A stretch of 64,000 bases of DNA from Bacillus sp. Marseille-Q3570 (GCF_946151055.1 NZ_CAMGYZ010000015.1:40450-104449); one strand, 5' to 3'. Positions 44,376 to 53,743 are shown, counted from the first letter of the stretch. Program-made: numbers and translations. The notes: generated by a model not told the origin, from the letters alone.

Positions 44376-45061
44376 TCTTCCTCCGGTGCGGGTCCATTCA
44401 ATTTATGATAGACATCGAATGTACGGGTCAATTTAAATCCAAGAGATAGGAATAAATTCAAGGATGGAAGGTTCGCCGCCGAGATAGAGGTTTTCAAATG
44501 AGAGTAACCTCCAAGTTCGAACTGTGCCTGACAAGCCTTTTGGATCATATATTTGGTCAAACCACGCTGCATGAATTCTTTCTTTAAACCGATCAATAGT
44601 ATTTTCTCGTCTTCATATGCATAGAATGCGGCCATTTCACCTTCATAAGATAAAAAGAAAACTTGATCTTTATCGTAGAGATCCTTTACCCAATTCGCGT
44701 ATCTCATGTTTGCCATCTTAGAAGGAATGTGGAAATCCCGATGGAATCTTCCGTATGTGAAAACTTCCTCTGCAATCTTCATGATGACTTCAAGATCTCC
44801 TACCCTGGAGACCCGGATATTTTCATGATCATAAGATTTCAGTTTATCCTTGCTGCATACCGGTTCAATCATCGTATCTGTATAGTAGAAGCCATGTCTC
44901 ACAATCGACTCCTTATTTTCCAGCGGATCGACTTTAAGTGTGAAATGTCCATTTACTTTTTCTGCTTCTTCAAGCGCCTCCTCAGACGAAGCGGTCAGTT
45001 CATAGGTATCTATTCCGAAATTCCTTTTATCCCAAGGCGTTTCTTTGATAAATCTGGCCAT
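44372..45061 (-). CDS. wecD: GNAT acetyltransferase, dTDP-fucosamine N-acetyltransferase-like
   Basis: A 229-residue two-lobed GNAT protein. PWDKRNFGIDTYEL at the N-terminus and FTYGRFHRDFHIPSKMANMRYANWVKDL (about 110-137) parallel the matching blocks of E. coli WecD/RffC, which acetylates dTDP-Fuc4N on N4. The acetyl-CoA loop is KEFMQRGLTKYMIQKA (about 175-190), followed by ISAANLPSLNLFLSLGFK. AGGAGGTGATGGG leads to the ATG at 45061. Position between the GT2 and the transaminase supports the assignment. Confidence 0.83.
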   Translation of the reverse strand: MARFIKETPWDKRNFGIDTYELTASSEEALEEAEKVNGHFTLKVDPLENKESIVRHGFYYTDTMIEPVCSKDKLKSYDHENIRVSRVGDLEVIMKIAEEVFTYGRFHRDFHIPSKMANMRYANWVKDLYDKDQVFFLSYEGEMAAFYAYEDEKILLIGLKKEFMQRGLTKYMIQKACQAQFELGGYSHLKTSISAANLPSLNLFLSLGFKLTRTFDVYHKLNGPAPEEE

Positions 45062-45065
45062 CCCA

Positions 45066-46007
45066 TCACCTCCTGTCCTTTCCATTATCAAATCCTTCTG
45101 TTTTGTTTTGGATGAGATACAACGGACGGCCCTTCGTTTCATTGAATACCTTACCAATATATAAACCGAGAATACCAAAATTGAAAAAAATCAAACCTCC
45201 GATGAAATAAAGGGAAACCATCACGCTTGTCCACCCCTGTACGGGCACTGAAAGGAAAAAGTAACGGATGAACAAAAAGAGTCCGTATAAAAAAGAGCCC
45301 AATGAAATTAAAAATCCGAATTGGATTGATAGTCTCAGCGGTTTGTTCGATTGCGAGATGATCACATCAGTTGCTAATATGATCAGTTTTTTCAAATTAT
45401 AAGAGCTCTTTCCTTCTTTACGGCAGTTGTGTTCGATTGCGACAGTTGCCGTCTTGAATCCCATCCACTTGATGAATAGCGGGAATAAACGATTCTGTTC
45501 CCTCATCCTTCGGAAACTATCAATAACGTTTTTCGAACTGATGCTGAAATTGGCGATTGTATGATCGGATGATTGATCTGTGAGATAGTCATAGACTTTA
45601 TAAAACATCTTGGATGAAAGCCTCTTTAAAAACTTGTCTTGACGTACAATTCGTTTTCCAAATACGACCTCATAGCCTTCTTTCGCTTTTCCATAGAGTT
45701 CTTTAATGTTCTCTGGACGGTCCTGCAAATCACAATCCATAACGACGACCCAATCCCCTGATGTATGATCAAGCCCGGCTGTGATTGCATGATGTTGACC
45801 AAAATTCCTCGATAGATCAATCCCTTTGATTCTTTCATTTTCCTCACTTAGTCTTTTGATTGTATTCCAAGCATCATCTGGACTTCCATCATTGACCATG
45901 ATGATTTCATATTCTGTGCCAATCTCATCAAGCGTCTTTTTCAAACGTTTGCTTAGCTCGTCCAAGCACATTTCACATCCGTAGACCGGAATGACTACAG
46001 ATATCAA
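45066..46007 (-). CDS. GT2 polyprenyl-phosphate glycosyltransferase (ArnC/GtrB-like)
   Basis: About 313 residues: an N-terminal GT-A domain with ISVVIPVYGCE, IIMVNDGSPDD, DLSRNFGQHHAITAGLD and VVMDCDLQDRPE (DxD-like DCD/DLQD metal site), then two C-terminal transmembrane helices (about 230-255, 268-290). This is the plan of ArnC/GtrB/DPM enzymes that put a sugar on undecaprenyl phosphate. I start it at TTG 46007, four bases after AAAAGGTG and overlapping the rfbB stop by two bases; an ATG six codons earlier is an alternative. The likely donor is dTDP-Fuc4NAc from this operon. Confidence 0.85.
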   Translation of the reverse strand: MISVVIPVYGCEMCLDELSKRLKKTLDEIGTEYEIIMVNDGSPDDAWNTIKRLSEENERIKGIDLSRNFGQHHAITAGLDHTSGDWVVVMDCDLQDRPENIKELYGKAKEGYEVVFGKRIVRQDKFLKRLSSKMFYKVYDYLTDQSSDHTIANFSISSKNVIDSFRRMREQNRLFPLFIKWMGFKTATVAIEHNCRKEGKSSYNLKKLIILATDVIISQSNKPLRLSIQFGFLISLGSFLYGLFLFIRYFFLSVPVQGWTSVMVSLYFIGGLIFFNFGILGLYIGKVFNETKGRPLYLIQNKTEGFDNGKDRR

Positions 46008-47041
46008 ATCTTCACCTTTTCCCATTTACGGCTGTACCACTCCACAGTAGATCGCAATCCTGAATCCAACGCCATGTTTGGTTTCCACCCAAGGGATTGG
46101 CGGATTTTCCGATCATCTACAGAATATCTAAGGTCATGGCCCGGACGATCTTCTACAAACGTAATCAAGTCTTGGAAACTTGTAATGGATGCTTGGTCTA
46201 ATCCATCAGGTTTCATTTCATTGAGGATCAAACAGATCTTCATCGTCAAATCCAGGTTGGTCCATTCGTTACCGCCACCAATATTGTAACTTTCCCCTGC
46301 AGTTCCCTGGTGATAGATAAGGTCAAGGGCTCTGCAATGATCCTCGACATACAACCAATCTCTGATGTTTTGACCATCTCCATAAATCGGAATCGGTTCT
46401 AGTGACAATGCTTTTGACAAGATTGTCGGAATCAATTTTTCATTGTGCTGCCGCGGTCCATAATTATTCGAACTGCTGGAAATGACTACATTCATCCCAT
46501 GGGTATGGCTGAAACTCTTGACAAGCATGTTCGCGCTCGCTTTTGACGCACTGTAAGGGTTTCGTGGATCATAAGGAGTCTCTTCGGTGAACTGGTCTGT
46601 TTCGTTCTCGAGAGACCCATAAACTTCGTCCGTCGAAATATGATGGAATCGTCGTTCAGACAATTCCCCTTTTTCTTCCCAGGACTGTTTTGCAGCTTGA
46701 AGAAGATTAACAGTCCCTACAACATTCGTAATAACAAAAGGGCTTGCATTTTCAATCGAATTATCGACATGGGATTCCGCCGCAAAGTGGATGACCCCTG
46801 TAATATCGTGTTGAGCAAAAACATCACTGACAAGTCGGAAATCCGCAATATCACCTTCAATGAACTGATAATTGGGATTCGTTTCTATCTCGTGAAGGTT
46901 AGCAAGAGAGCCAGCATACGTCAGTTTATCAATATTGATAATCTGGTAATCAGGATATTTTTCCGGTATATAATGAATGAAATTCGATCCGATGAATCCA
47001 GCGCCCCCCGTTACAAGGAGAGTTTGTTTTCCGTCAGTCAT
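46004..47041 (-). CDS. rfbB: dTDP-glucose 4,6-dehydratase
   Basis: A 345-residue extended SDR enzyme turning dTDP-glucose into dTDP-4-keto-6-deoxyglucose. NAD binding is LLVTGGAGFIGSNF (about 7-20). The active site has STDEVYG with Thr-Asp-Glu (about 135-141) and YSASKASANMLV with Tyr and Lys (about 168-172). VEDHCRALDLI and the RPGHDLRYSVD segment complete the family pattern. The ATG at 47041 lies inside the end of rfbA (8-bp overlap), consistent with coupled translation. It produces the keto-sugar used by wecE. Confidence 0.95.
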   Translation of the reverse strand: MTDGKQTLLVTGGAGFIGSNFIHYIPEKYPDYQIINIDKLTYAGSLANLHEIETNPNYQFIEGDIADFRLVSDVFAQHDITGVIHFAAESHVDNSIENASPFVITNVVGTVNLLQAAKQSWEEKGELSERRFHHISTDEVYGSLENETDQFTEETPYDPRNPYSASKASANMLVKSFSHTHGMNVVISSSSNNYGPRQHNEKLIPTILSKALSLEPIPIYGDGQNIRDWLYVEDHCRALDLIYHQGTAGESYNIGGGNEWTNLDLTMKICLILNEMKPDGLDQASITSFQDLITFVEDRPGHDLRYSVDDRKIRQSLGWKPNMALDSGLRSTVEWYSRKWEKVKI

Positions 47042-47966
47042 TTTGCACCAACCCCAATATAGGATTTTGATCGATTGAATCCCAATATTGTTGCGTGTGT
47101 TTCCTTTGCGCAATTTCCAACAGATATTGACCGTAGTCGGTCTTTTTCATAGCTTCGCCTTTCTCCCACAATTCCTCTTTTGTGATATATCCTAGATAAA
47201 AAGCGATCTCCTCAAGGCATGCAAGCTTGAAACCTTGCCGCTGCTGTATGTTTTTCACAAATTCAGAGGCTTCGAACAAAGCGTCATGCGTTCCAGCATC
47301 CAGCCATGCAAATCCTCTTCCTAATAATTGGACATGCATCTTGTTTCTCTTCAAATACTCTTTATTGACATCTGTGATTTCCAGCTCACCTCGTTGTGAA
47401 AAATTAAGCCTTTTCGCTATATCAACGACTTTATGATCATAGATGTATAATCCCGTCACTGCGAAGTCCGATTTTGGGTCGTCAGGTTTTTCTTCAAGTG
47501 AAACGACTTTTTGGTTCGAGTCGAATTCAACGACACCGAATCTTCTTGGATCCTTCACCCTATATCCGAAAATCGTAGCATGTTCATGGTTGTTTATCGC
47601 TTGCCTCAATAGATTGGTGAATCCTTGACCGTAAAAAATGTTATCTCCTAGAATCAACGTCACATCATCATTACCGATAAAGTCTTCACCAATGATGAAC
47701 GCTTCAGGGATTCCGTTCGGTTCAGTTTGTACACGATAGGTAAGAGTGATTCCTAACGATGAACCGTCACCGAGCAACTTTTCAAACCGCGGTTTATCCT
47801 CCGGGGTACTGATGATCATCACTTCTTTAATACCCGCCAACATCAAGATCGATAACGGGTAATAGATCATTGGCTTATCGAACACTGCCAGCAGATGTTT
47901 ATTAATGCTGTCGGTGCTTGGGGACAACCGGGTTCCGCTGCCTCCTGCTAGAATGATTCCTTTCAT
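47034..47966 (-). CDS. rfbA: glucose-1-phosphate thymidylyltransferase
   Basis: A 310-residue nucleotidyltransferase joining glucose-1-phosphate and dTTP. The N-terminal signature MKGIILAGGSGTRLSPSTDS and KPMIYYPLSILMLAG are present, with LILGDNIFYG (Mg-binding Asp) and VVSLEEKPDDPKS. GGAGGGG precedes the ATG at 47966. It is the first gene of a seven-gene run with overlaps or gaps of at most 11 bp, all leftward. I did not find a convincing promoter in the 140 bp upstream. Confidence 0.95.
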   Translation of the reverse strand: MKGIILAGGSGTRLSPSTDSINKHLLAVFDKPMIYYPLSILMLAGIKEVMIISTPEDKPRFEKLLGDGSSLGITLTYRVQTEPNGIPEAFIIGEDFIGNDDVTLILGDNIFYGQGFTNLLRQAINNHEHATIFGYRVKDPRRFGVVEFDSNQKVVSLEEKPDDPKSDFAVTGLYIYDHKVVDIAKRLNFSQRGELEITDVNKEYLKRNKMHVQLLGRGFAWLDAGTHDALFEASEFVKNIQQRQGFKLACLEEIAFYLGYITKEELWEKGEAMKKTDYGQYLLEIAQRKHTQQYWDSIDQNPILGLVQND

Positions 47967-48112
47967 GTAAACCCCTCCATCCAATCGTCTTATAGATCTT
48001 GGTGGAATCTCATGGTGATTTTTTCAAGATATAAATTTGTTTCCTTTCCCGAAATACTTTTAAACCTACCTTTCCGTTAAATTTTGTTTACTTATTGTAA
48101 TAATTCGTCATC

Positions 48113-48208
48113 CAATAAAGAAAACTGGGTAAAGCCAAGCTTTGGCGCAGGCTGAGCCTTAGTTGCGCTTATACTGAAGAAAGTATTTTTATACTTTCTT
48201 CAGTGCAA
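48113..48208 (+). repeat. repeat family C, intact copy
   Basis: From AAAGAAAACTGGGT through AGCCTTAGTTGCGCTTATA to a 13-bp perfect hairpin CTGAAGAAAGTAT-TTTT-ATACTTTCTTCAG. Copies at 59689 (plus) and 9295 (minus) follow the same order. Within the 440-bp gap upstream of rfbA, this and the hairpin behind it are all that I can identify. Confidence 0.78.
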
Positions 48209-48262
48209 AAAAACCCGGATGTGGAATATATAGAAAATTCCATCAACCGAGTTGATTTTTTG
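48207..48262. terminator. hairpin behind the yxlG-like gene
   Basis: AAAAAACCCGG and CCGAGTT with inner GGAAT/ATTCC form a long imperfect stem flanked by A6 and T6. It is 145 bp behind the permease stop and could end transcription in both directions. Confidence 0.5.
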
Positions 48263-48405
48263 TATTGGTTCTTGAAAGCTGGTACCTCACGACCCGCAAG
48301 TCTCCCCAGATCCTTGCAGTGGGATTTCGACTGGATTGTTTTGCCCGCACGAGTTTTTAGAAAACGGACTTTGTAAAAATACATGGAAAAAGTAACCTAT
48401 TTGGG

Positions 48406-49182
48406 TCAAGCCATTTCTTTCGTTCTGAGCATGAATACTGACCCTGTTATCAGCAGAAAGATGAGAACCGAGGTCACTCCCATTGCCCCTAAAAGTTCTC
48501 CAGGGACTGTGCCTGTATTGATTGCATCCATGATATATTCAGACAGCCTGTTCGGACTCCAAACAAGATACCTGGAGAAAATCTTTGTGACGATGCTGGA
48601 TAAGATAATCGTAATGAACGTCAAAAATGCCACTGCTCCTGAATTCTTTACGAGTGTATTCATGAACATCGAAATGGAAACGACGAATAGTAGCCAGAAG
48701 CTATAGAAACCCCATACTTGTAAAAATTGTTGGAATGACAGCGCTCCAAATAAAATATTCGTATAATACCAACTCATCAGCAAGCCACAGGTTAGAGAAA
48801 CTAGCACAAGAAGGGATGTCGCGGACCACTTCGCAGTGATATATGTACGATATTTGACGGGCTTGACTAAAACAAGCTCTGCAACCCCGCTTCTTCGTTC
48901 ACGTGCGATCAATCCCATCGTCATCAATACAATGATCAACACACCAAGTTGACTGAACTGGCTAAGGCTGGCCATGATGATATCTTCTGGCCTGTACTGT
49001 GGCAGATTCAAACTTGCTCCTTCCGGTAGACCGCCTGTCGCCTCAAGGATCTTCGGTAAGTAATACATACTGATCGGGTCCATTACGCCAAGTAAAATGA
49101 AAACGATTGGAACCCAAATCCATTTGAAATTCCGCCAATTCTCTAAATTTTCACGTCGAAAAACCGCCAACCATTGCATCAT
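48406..49182 (-). CDS. yxlG: ABC-2 type permease (YxlG-like)
   Basis: A 258-residue membrane protein with six hydrophobic segments and an intracellular ARERRSGVAELVLVKPVKYRTYI stretch (about 92-114), the coupling region of NosY/ABC-2 permeases. It starts inside the ATPase stop (ATGA). In B. subtilis the sigY operon has yxlE-yxlF-yxlG in the same order; here the trio exists without sigY, yxlC or yxlD. The substrate is unknown. Confidence 0.8.
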   Translation of the reverse strand: MMQWLAVFRRENLENWRNFKWIWVPIVFILLGVMDPISMYYLPKILEATGGLPEGASLNLPQYRPEDIIMASLSQFSQLGVLIIVLMTMGLIARERRSGVAELVLVKPVKYRTYITAKWSATSLLVLVSLTCGLLMSWYYTNILFGALSFQQFLQVWGFYSFWLLFVVSISMFMNTLVKNSGAVAFLTFITIILSSIVTKIFSRYLVWSPNRLSEYIMDAINTGTVPGELLGAMGVTSVLIFLLITGSVFMLRTKEMA

Positions 49183-50087
49183 TTCTGCACCACCTTCATG
49201 AACATGTCCTCTAAGGTTGTATGAGCAAGCTCAAACTTCGTGAGCGGTAATCCCTGATTTTTCACAACCTCCAGGATTTCCTTCCGCCCTTCATCTAGGT
49301 CCGAAACAAAAACATGCAAGCATTCTTTGTTCATTTCCACTCGTTCAACAGAATCCAACTGTGTGAATGTTTCAGAATAACGCTCCGTAGACTCCGCAAA
49401 GCATAAGTCGATTTTATCTACTTGGTGTTTGCTCCTAAGTTCGTGTATACTTCCAGCCTCCAAAATCTCACCATGATGCATGACGAGCAATTCATCACTG
49501 ATCTCTTCGGCATCATTAAGGATATGAGTCGAAAAAAGGAGAGTCGTATGTTCTTTCAACTTCTCCATCAGGGTCAATACTTCACGCCGGCCGATCGGGT
49601 CCAATGCTGATACCGGTTCATCAAGCATAAGCAACTTCGGTTCATGAATGAGCGCTTGAGCAATCCCAAGACGCTGCCTCATACCTCCAGAATATTTTTT
49701 TATCCTCTGATCAGCAGCATCCGATATCCCCACAAGTTTTAACATTTCGTCTGCCTTACTGGAGGCCTTAACTTTTGGAAGATAGGCTAGCTGCCCGACG
49801 TATATGAGGAATTCCTTCCCTGTCATCCATTCATGGAAGGATGGATATTGCGGCAAATAGCCAATATGACGACGAATATCTTTCGTGTCATCCAATCCCT
49901 CGAACATGATCGACCCAGAAGTAGGCCGGATCAGTCCTGAAAGCATCCGGAGTGTTGTCGTTTTTCCGGCACCGTTCGGCCCTAGAAGAGCGACACACAT
50001 CCCTGGATTAAGTTTAAAATCAACATTTTTCACAACATGTTTGCCATCAAATTGTTTGTTTAAATTACGTACTGTTATCATTGACAT
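49179..50087 (-). CDS. yxlF: ABC transporter ATP-binding protein (YxlF-like)
   Basis: A 302-residue ATPase: Walker A GPNGAGKTT (about 37-45), Q-loop GYLPQYPSFHEWMTG, signature YSGGMRQRLGIAQAL, Walker B LLMLDEPVSALDP, H-loop STHIL. The C-terminal 90 residues are a regulatory extension ending TTLEDMFMKVVQK. GAAGGAAG precedes the ATG at 50087. It lies one base behind the YxlE-like gene and overlaps the permease gene, so the three are one operon. Confidence 0.9.
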   Translation of the reverse strand: MSMITVRNLNKQFDGKHVVKNVDFKLNPGMCVALLGPNGAGKTTTLRMLSGLIRPTSGSIMFEGLDDTKDIRRHIGYLPQYPSFHEWMTGKEFLIYVGQLAYLPKVKASSKADEMLKLVGISDAADQRIKKYSGGMRQRLGIAQALIHEPKLLMLDEPVSALDPIGRREVLTLMEKLKEHTTLLFSTHILNDAEEISDELLVMHHGEILEAGSIHELRSKHQVDKIDLCFAESTERYSETFTQLDSVERVEMNKECLHVFVSDLDEGRKEILEVVKNQGLPLTKFELAHTTLEDMFMKVVQK

Positions 50088-50088
50088 A

Positions 50089-50277
50089 TCAGTGCTTCCT
50101 TCCAATTAGAAAATAAAGTATTGGACCGAATGGGTTTATTATTAAAATAATGAGTAGCCACATCCATCGAGGACCATTGGTCTCCTTCGTCCGAAACCAA
50201 TCAAACAACGCAAGTCCAATAAGGATCAGTTCAATGATCAATATCGGTAAAATCAGTTCCCATCTAATGACGTCCAC
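50089..50277 (-). CDS. yxlE: PLDc_N domain small membrane protein (YxlE-like)
   Basis: A 62-residue protein with two transmembrane helices (LILPILIIELILIGLALFDW and WMWLLIILIINPFGPILYFLIG) and a terminal GRKH, the phospholipase D-nuclease N-terminal domain pattern. B. subtilis YxlE has the same length and helps restrain SigY. GGGGGT six bases before the GTG at 50277 sets the start. As no sigY is present it may act with the transporter alone. Confidence 0.8.
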   Translation of the reverse strand: MDVIRWELILPILIIELILIGLALFDWFRTKETNGPRWMWLLIILIINPFGPILYFLIGRKH

Positions 50278-50389
50278 ATCAATACCCCCTATTAAATTGT
50301 CTCTTATATATACGATTGAAAAAGGATTTGGATTCAAAAAATCGAGGCTGTGAATTTTGTTCTAAAGAATACCCGAACAATTTGTCAAT

Positions 50390-50590
50390 AAATGAGGGCT
50401 GCTTCGTCAACATCCTTCGCTTTCCGCGGGCACGGCCACAGCCTCCTCAGAACGCAAAGAACCGCTTTCTTCCAGGATCTTCGACTCTCTGCTGTGCCCG
50501 CAGGAGTCTACGGATGTTCCTACGCTTTTCGTCTTTCATTTTATCCAGTGTATTTTATTGTTCGTCTTTTCTATTGGCAGTTTTAGTATT
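50390..50590 (+). repeat. repeat family B, long copy
   Basis: Starts CATCCTTCGCTTTCCGCGGG, continues with CACGGCCACAGCCTCC, then TGCCCGCAGGAGTCTACGG, and ends CATTTTATCC ... TATTGGCAG. The last 75 bp recur inverted at 34365-34455. It has the same opening GCTTTCCGCGGG as repeat A, so A and B are probably related. It fills most of the 493-bp gap between yxlE and the second trhO. Confidence 0.7.
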
Positions 50591-50734
50591 GTTCCAGCTC
50601 ATCAATTTGAAAAAATTAAGGCTTTTTAGGCATTACCTCCAAATTAAATCTTTAATAAGGTGTATGCGGTCATTATCTCTACGCTACAATTTTATAATCA
50701 TCTCTACAACTCAGGAATTATTTCAATTACACCT

Positions 50735-50766
50735 AAAAAAGCACCGCCATTCGTGGCAGTGCTTTG
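50735..50766 (-). terminator. terminator of the second trhO
   Basis: AAAGCACTGCCA pairs with TGGCGGTGC (one G-U) and is followed by TTTTTT on the minus strand, directly after the stop. Confidence 0.8.
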
Positions 50767-50770
50767 TATC

Positions 50771-51682
50771 TTATGCTTGTTGTTCAGTTGGTTTTTCATA
50801 GCGGTTGCGAGGGTGTTCACGACATTCGTCTGAACATGAACGCATGTGCTTTTCTTCACACTCGTGACATGCTACGTGTTGAAGGTTACACTCCGGGTTC
50901 GCACAATTTACGTATCGATCCTCAGGTTTACCGCAATAATAGCATTTTCCGACTACCTTCTCTTCCACGCGGTTGATCGGTACTGAAATACGCTCATCGA
51001 AGACGTAGCACTTTCCATCGTATAGTTGTCCTTTTGTTTTCTCGTTTTTGGAATAATTGATAATTCCACCGTGTAACTGGTTTACGTCTTCAAAGCCTTC
51101 ATTCTTCAAAAAGCCGGAGAACTTCTCACAGCGGATTCCGCCTGTACAGTATGTGAGGATCTTTTTCCCTTCAAAATTCTCACGGTTCAGTTTGATCCAA
51201 TCAGGAAGCTCGCGGAATGTCGTAATATCTGGTCGGATTGCACCTCTGAAGTGCCCGATGTCATATTCGTAATCGTTACGAGCGTCGATGATGACGACAT
51301 CGTCACGTTGCATCGCTTCATAAAATTCCTCGGGTTTCAAATGTTTACCTGTTGTGACATTTGGATTGATTTCTTTTAGAAGACCAGAGTTCACAAGTTC
51401 AGGTCGATAACGTACGTGCATTTTCTTGAATGCATGTCCATCTGCTTCATCTATTTTAAACTCGATGCCTTCGAACCTTTCATCGTCAAGCAAGGATTGC
51501 ATATACGCGTCTGTCTGTTCAACAGTTCCGGATACTGTACCGTTGATCCCTTCATCCGCAATAAGGATTCGACCTTTCAAGCCGAGATCTTTACAAAATT
51601 GCAGATGCTCATCCTTGTATTGTTCGGCATTTTCTAGTTCAGTGTACTTGTAATAAAGTAATACTCGATATGCTTTTGTCAT
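50771..51682 (-). CDS. trhO: tRNA uridine(34) hydroxylase (rhodanese UPF0176), copy 2
   Basis: A 303-residue paralogue of the protein at 38798, with the same domains: [15 protein letters not shown] (about 44-58), rhodanese [21 protein letters not shown], catalytic [18 protein letters not shown], and a C-terminal zinc-type cysteine set ([28 protein letters not shown]). Long blocks are identical to copy 1 but the N-terminal 90 residues differ. Two trhO genes in 12 kb is unusual; which one modifies tRNA, or whether both do, is open. AGGTGA precedes the ATG. Confidence 0.92.
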   Translation of the reverse strand: MTKAYRVLLYYKYTELENAEQYKDEHLQFCKDLGLKGRILIADEGINGTVSGTVEQTDAYMQSLLDDERFEGIEFKIDEADGHAFKKMHVRYRPELVNSGLLKEINPNVTTGKHLKPEEFYEAMQRDDVVIIDARNDYEYDIGHFRGAIRPDITTFRELPDWIKLNRENFEGKKILTYCTGGIRCEKFSGFLKNEGFEDVNQLHGGIINYSKNEKTKGQLYDGKCYVFDERISVPINRVEEKVVGKCYYCGKPEDRYVNCANPECNLQHVACHECEEKHMRSCSDECREHPRNRYEKPTEQQA

Positions 51683-51814
51683 GGTTGATCACCTATTCCT
51701 TTGATATTGTATTGCAGGTACAACACCAGTTACAACGTTATATATTAGCAAAACGAACCAATGTTTGGCAAGTGAATTTTCATGGAATTTGTTGTAACCA
51801 ATGGAATAAGCCTT

Positions 51815-52846
51815 TTATTTCACTTTTTCGAACAGGTTTTGAAAGGCGATGAGCGTCTGATCGATGTTTTCATCGGTGATTTGATGATGGGTGGTCAAAC
51901 GGATTGTCGTCGGACCGAATGGGACGGCAAGGATACCTTTCGCTTCTAATGCTGACAAAATTTCATCCACTGACTTCCCTGTCGCTTCTGTTTCAACAAC
52001 GACAATGTTGGTTTCTACCTGATTGTTGATTTTCAGATCAGTGATGTTTCGTAATCCATCTGCAAGTCGTCTTGCACGTTCGTGATCTTCCTTCAGCCGG
52101 TCTGCCATCTTGGTGAGAGCGATCAATCCTGGTGCTGCAACCACACCGACCTGTCGCAACCCTCCACCTAACCTTTTACGCCATTTGCGGGCACGCCGTA
52201 TGAAGGGATCGCTACCTGCGATGATCGATCCGATAGGGGCACCAAGACCTTTTGAAAGGCAAATTTGAACAGTAGAAGTATGCTCCGTAAAAGCCTTGAC
52301 TGGAACAGCAAGTTCAGCTGCCGAATTGAACAATCGGGCTCCGTCCAGATGGACAGGTATGTGGTGCTCCTGAGCGACTTGATGGATCTCCCTCATGTTC
52401 TCGATCGGAACTATAGCACCTCCAGCACGGTTATGGGTGTTTTCGAGACAAACCAAACCTGTCTCTGGGAAGTGGACGTCTTCCCCACGGATGGCATCCC
52501 GTAAATCATTCGGATTGATCGCACCACGTTTGCCTTTTATCGTCCTGGTCTGAACGCCTCCAAATGCGGAAATAGCTCCGCCTTCATAGTAAAAAATATG
52601 AGCATCCTCTTCAAGCAGTACTTCGTTCCCAGGTTGACAGTGAGTAAGGACAGCAATCTGATTTCCCTGTGTACCGCTAGTCACAAATAATGCTGCTTCT
52701 TTACCAAGGATTTCTGCTGCTTTTTCTTCTAATAGTTGAACTGTAGGATCTTCACCGTATACATCGTCTCCGACTTCAGCTTCATACATCGCTTTCCGCA
52801 TTTCTTCCGTCGGCTTCGTAATCGTATCACTTCGTAAATCGATCAC
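51815..52846 (-). CDS. ltaE: low-specificity L-threonine aldolase
   Basis: A 343-residue fold-type I PLP enzyme splitting threonine to glycine and acetaldehyde. It shows the family start [43 protein letters not shown] for cofactor phosphate, HLDGARLFN (Asp pairing with pyridine N) and the Schiff-base Lys in [13 protein letters not shown] (about 202). The start is GTG after AGAGG. It lies 15 bp behind an amidohydrolase gene and likely shares its transcript. Confidence 0.94.
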   Translation of the reverse strand: MIDLRSDTITKPTEEMRKAMYEAEVGDDVYGEDPTVQLLEEKAAEILGKEAALFVTSGTQGNQIAVLTHCQPGNEVLLEEDAHIFYYEGGAISAFGGVQTRTIKGKRGAINPNDLRDAIRGEDVHFPETGLVCLENTHNRAGGAIVPIENMREIHQVAQEHHIPVHLDGARLFNSAAELAVPVKAFTEHTSTVQICLSKGLGAPIGSIIAGSDPFIRRARKWRKRLGGGLRQVGVVAAPGLIALTKMADRLKEDHERARRLADGLRNITDLKINNQVETNIVVVETEATGKSVDEILSALEAKGILAVPFGPTTIRLTTHHQITDENIDQTLIAFQNLFEKVK

Positions 52847-52861
52847 TTCGATCCTCTCCTT

Positions 52862-53713
52862 TTATATGAATGGTTTCAATTTCGGGAATACATTCAGTGC
52901 AGTATTATAAAAAACATCCTCATGATGCTTTTTTGGAATGATGCTCTTGATGAACTCGATATATGGCTTGACTGGAACCAGGGGCCAGTCCGTTCCAAAC
53001 AAGAATTTGCTGTAGTTATCCGTGAATGTCAGTGCATGTAACAAATGATTGAAAAAGCGAGGAGATTCCTTGTAACGTTTGATATCCTCTCCAGTACCGA
53101 CAACAAGCCCGGATAAATCTGCGAAAACGTTACGGTTTTTATAAACAACCTCTGCTCCATCCAGTGTCCATGGGTCACCGAAATGCGCCATGACTAAATT
53201 GATTTCACGGTGCTTGACTGCTACTTCATCCAACGTCAACGGATGGGCGTATTTCAAAAGCCCTCTCTCGGAGTACGTGTCTCCGGTATGGAAAACGATA
53301 GGCAGATCGAATTCTTTTGCCAATTCATAGACCGGTTCGTACACTCCATCATAAGCGTAGAAAGGATAATAACCTAAATAGATTTTCAAGCCGACGACTT
53401 CTGGCTTCTGGACCTCTGAGCGTAATCTTACCATCGCGTCTTCATCGAGCTGATATGGGTTGATTCCAGCACAGTAGACGATCGGAACTGCCTGGTCAGC
53501 AAGATCCAGCCCCATTGGCGTTCGTGCAGATTCATCGGGAAAACCGTTATGTTCCACTTCTGCAAGCCCCATTCCAATGCCAATTCTGACGCCAGCCTCT
53601 TCATATTCTTCGAGGATCCCTTCAGAAGAATAATCCACACCAGAAAGGTCTAACGCTGTTTTGTGGAAGCTTTCGATTTTCGATAAGTGCATATGAGCAT
53701 CAATGATTTTCAT
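52862..53713 (-). CDS. TIM-barrel metal-dependent amidohydrolase
   Basis: A 283-residue amidohydrolase_2/ACMSD-like protein. The N-terminal IIDAHMHLS supplies the HxH metal ligands. Further motifs are [11 protein letters not shown] (His near 143), [10 protein letters not shown] (His near 177) and [10 protein letters not shown] with the catalytic Asp (about 246). There are no other clues to the substrate, which in this family are lactones, decarboxylated acids or anilides. GGAGG precedes the ATG. The first gene of a pair with ltaE. Confidence 0.83.
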   Translation of the reverse strand: MKIIDAHMHLSKIESFHKTALDLSGVDYSSEGILEEYEEAGVRIGIGMGLAEVEHNGFPDESARTPMGLDLADQAVPIVYCAGINPYQLDEDAMVRLRSEVQKPEVVGLKIYLGYYPFYAYDGVYEPVYELAKEFDLPIVFHTGDTYSERGLLKYAHPLTLDEVAVKHREINLVMAHFGDPWTLDGAEVVYKNRNVFADLSGLVVGTGEDIKRYKESPRFFNHLLHALTFTDNYSKFLFGTDWPLVPVKPYIEFIKSIIPKKHHEDVFYNTALNVFPKLKPFI

Positions 53714-53743
53714 CCGACACCTCCAAGAGATATATAATGGGTG

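Noticed and set aside
48270..48380. GC-rich stretch upstream of the yxlG-like stop that recalls a tRNA or structured RNA
   Set aside because: No T-loop or anticodon arm can be drawn and no partner promoter or terminator is seen.
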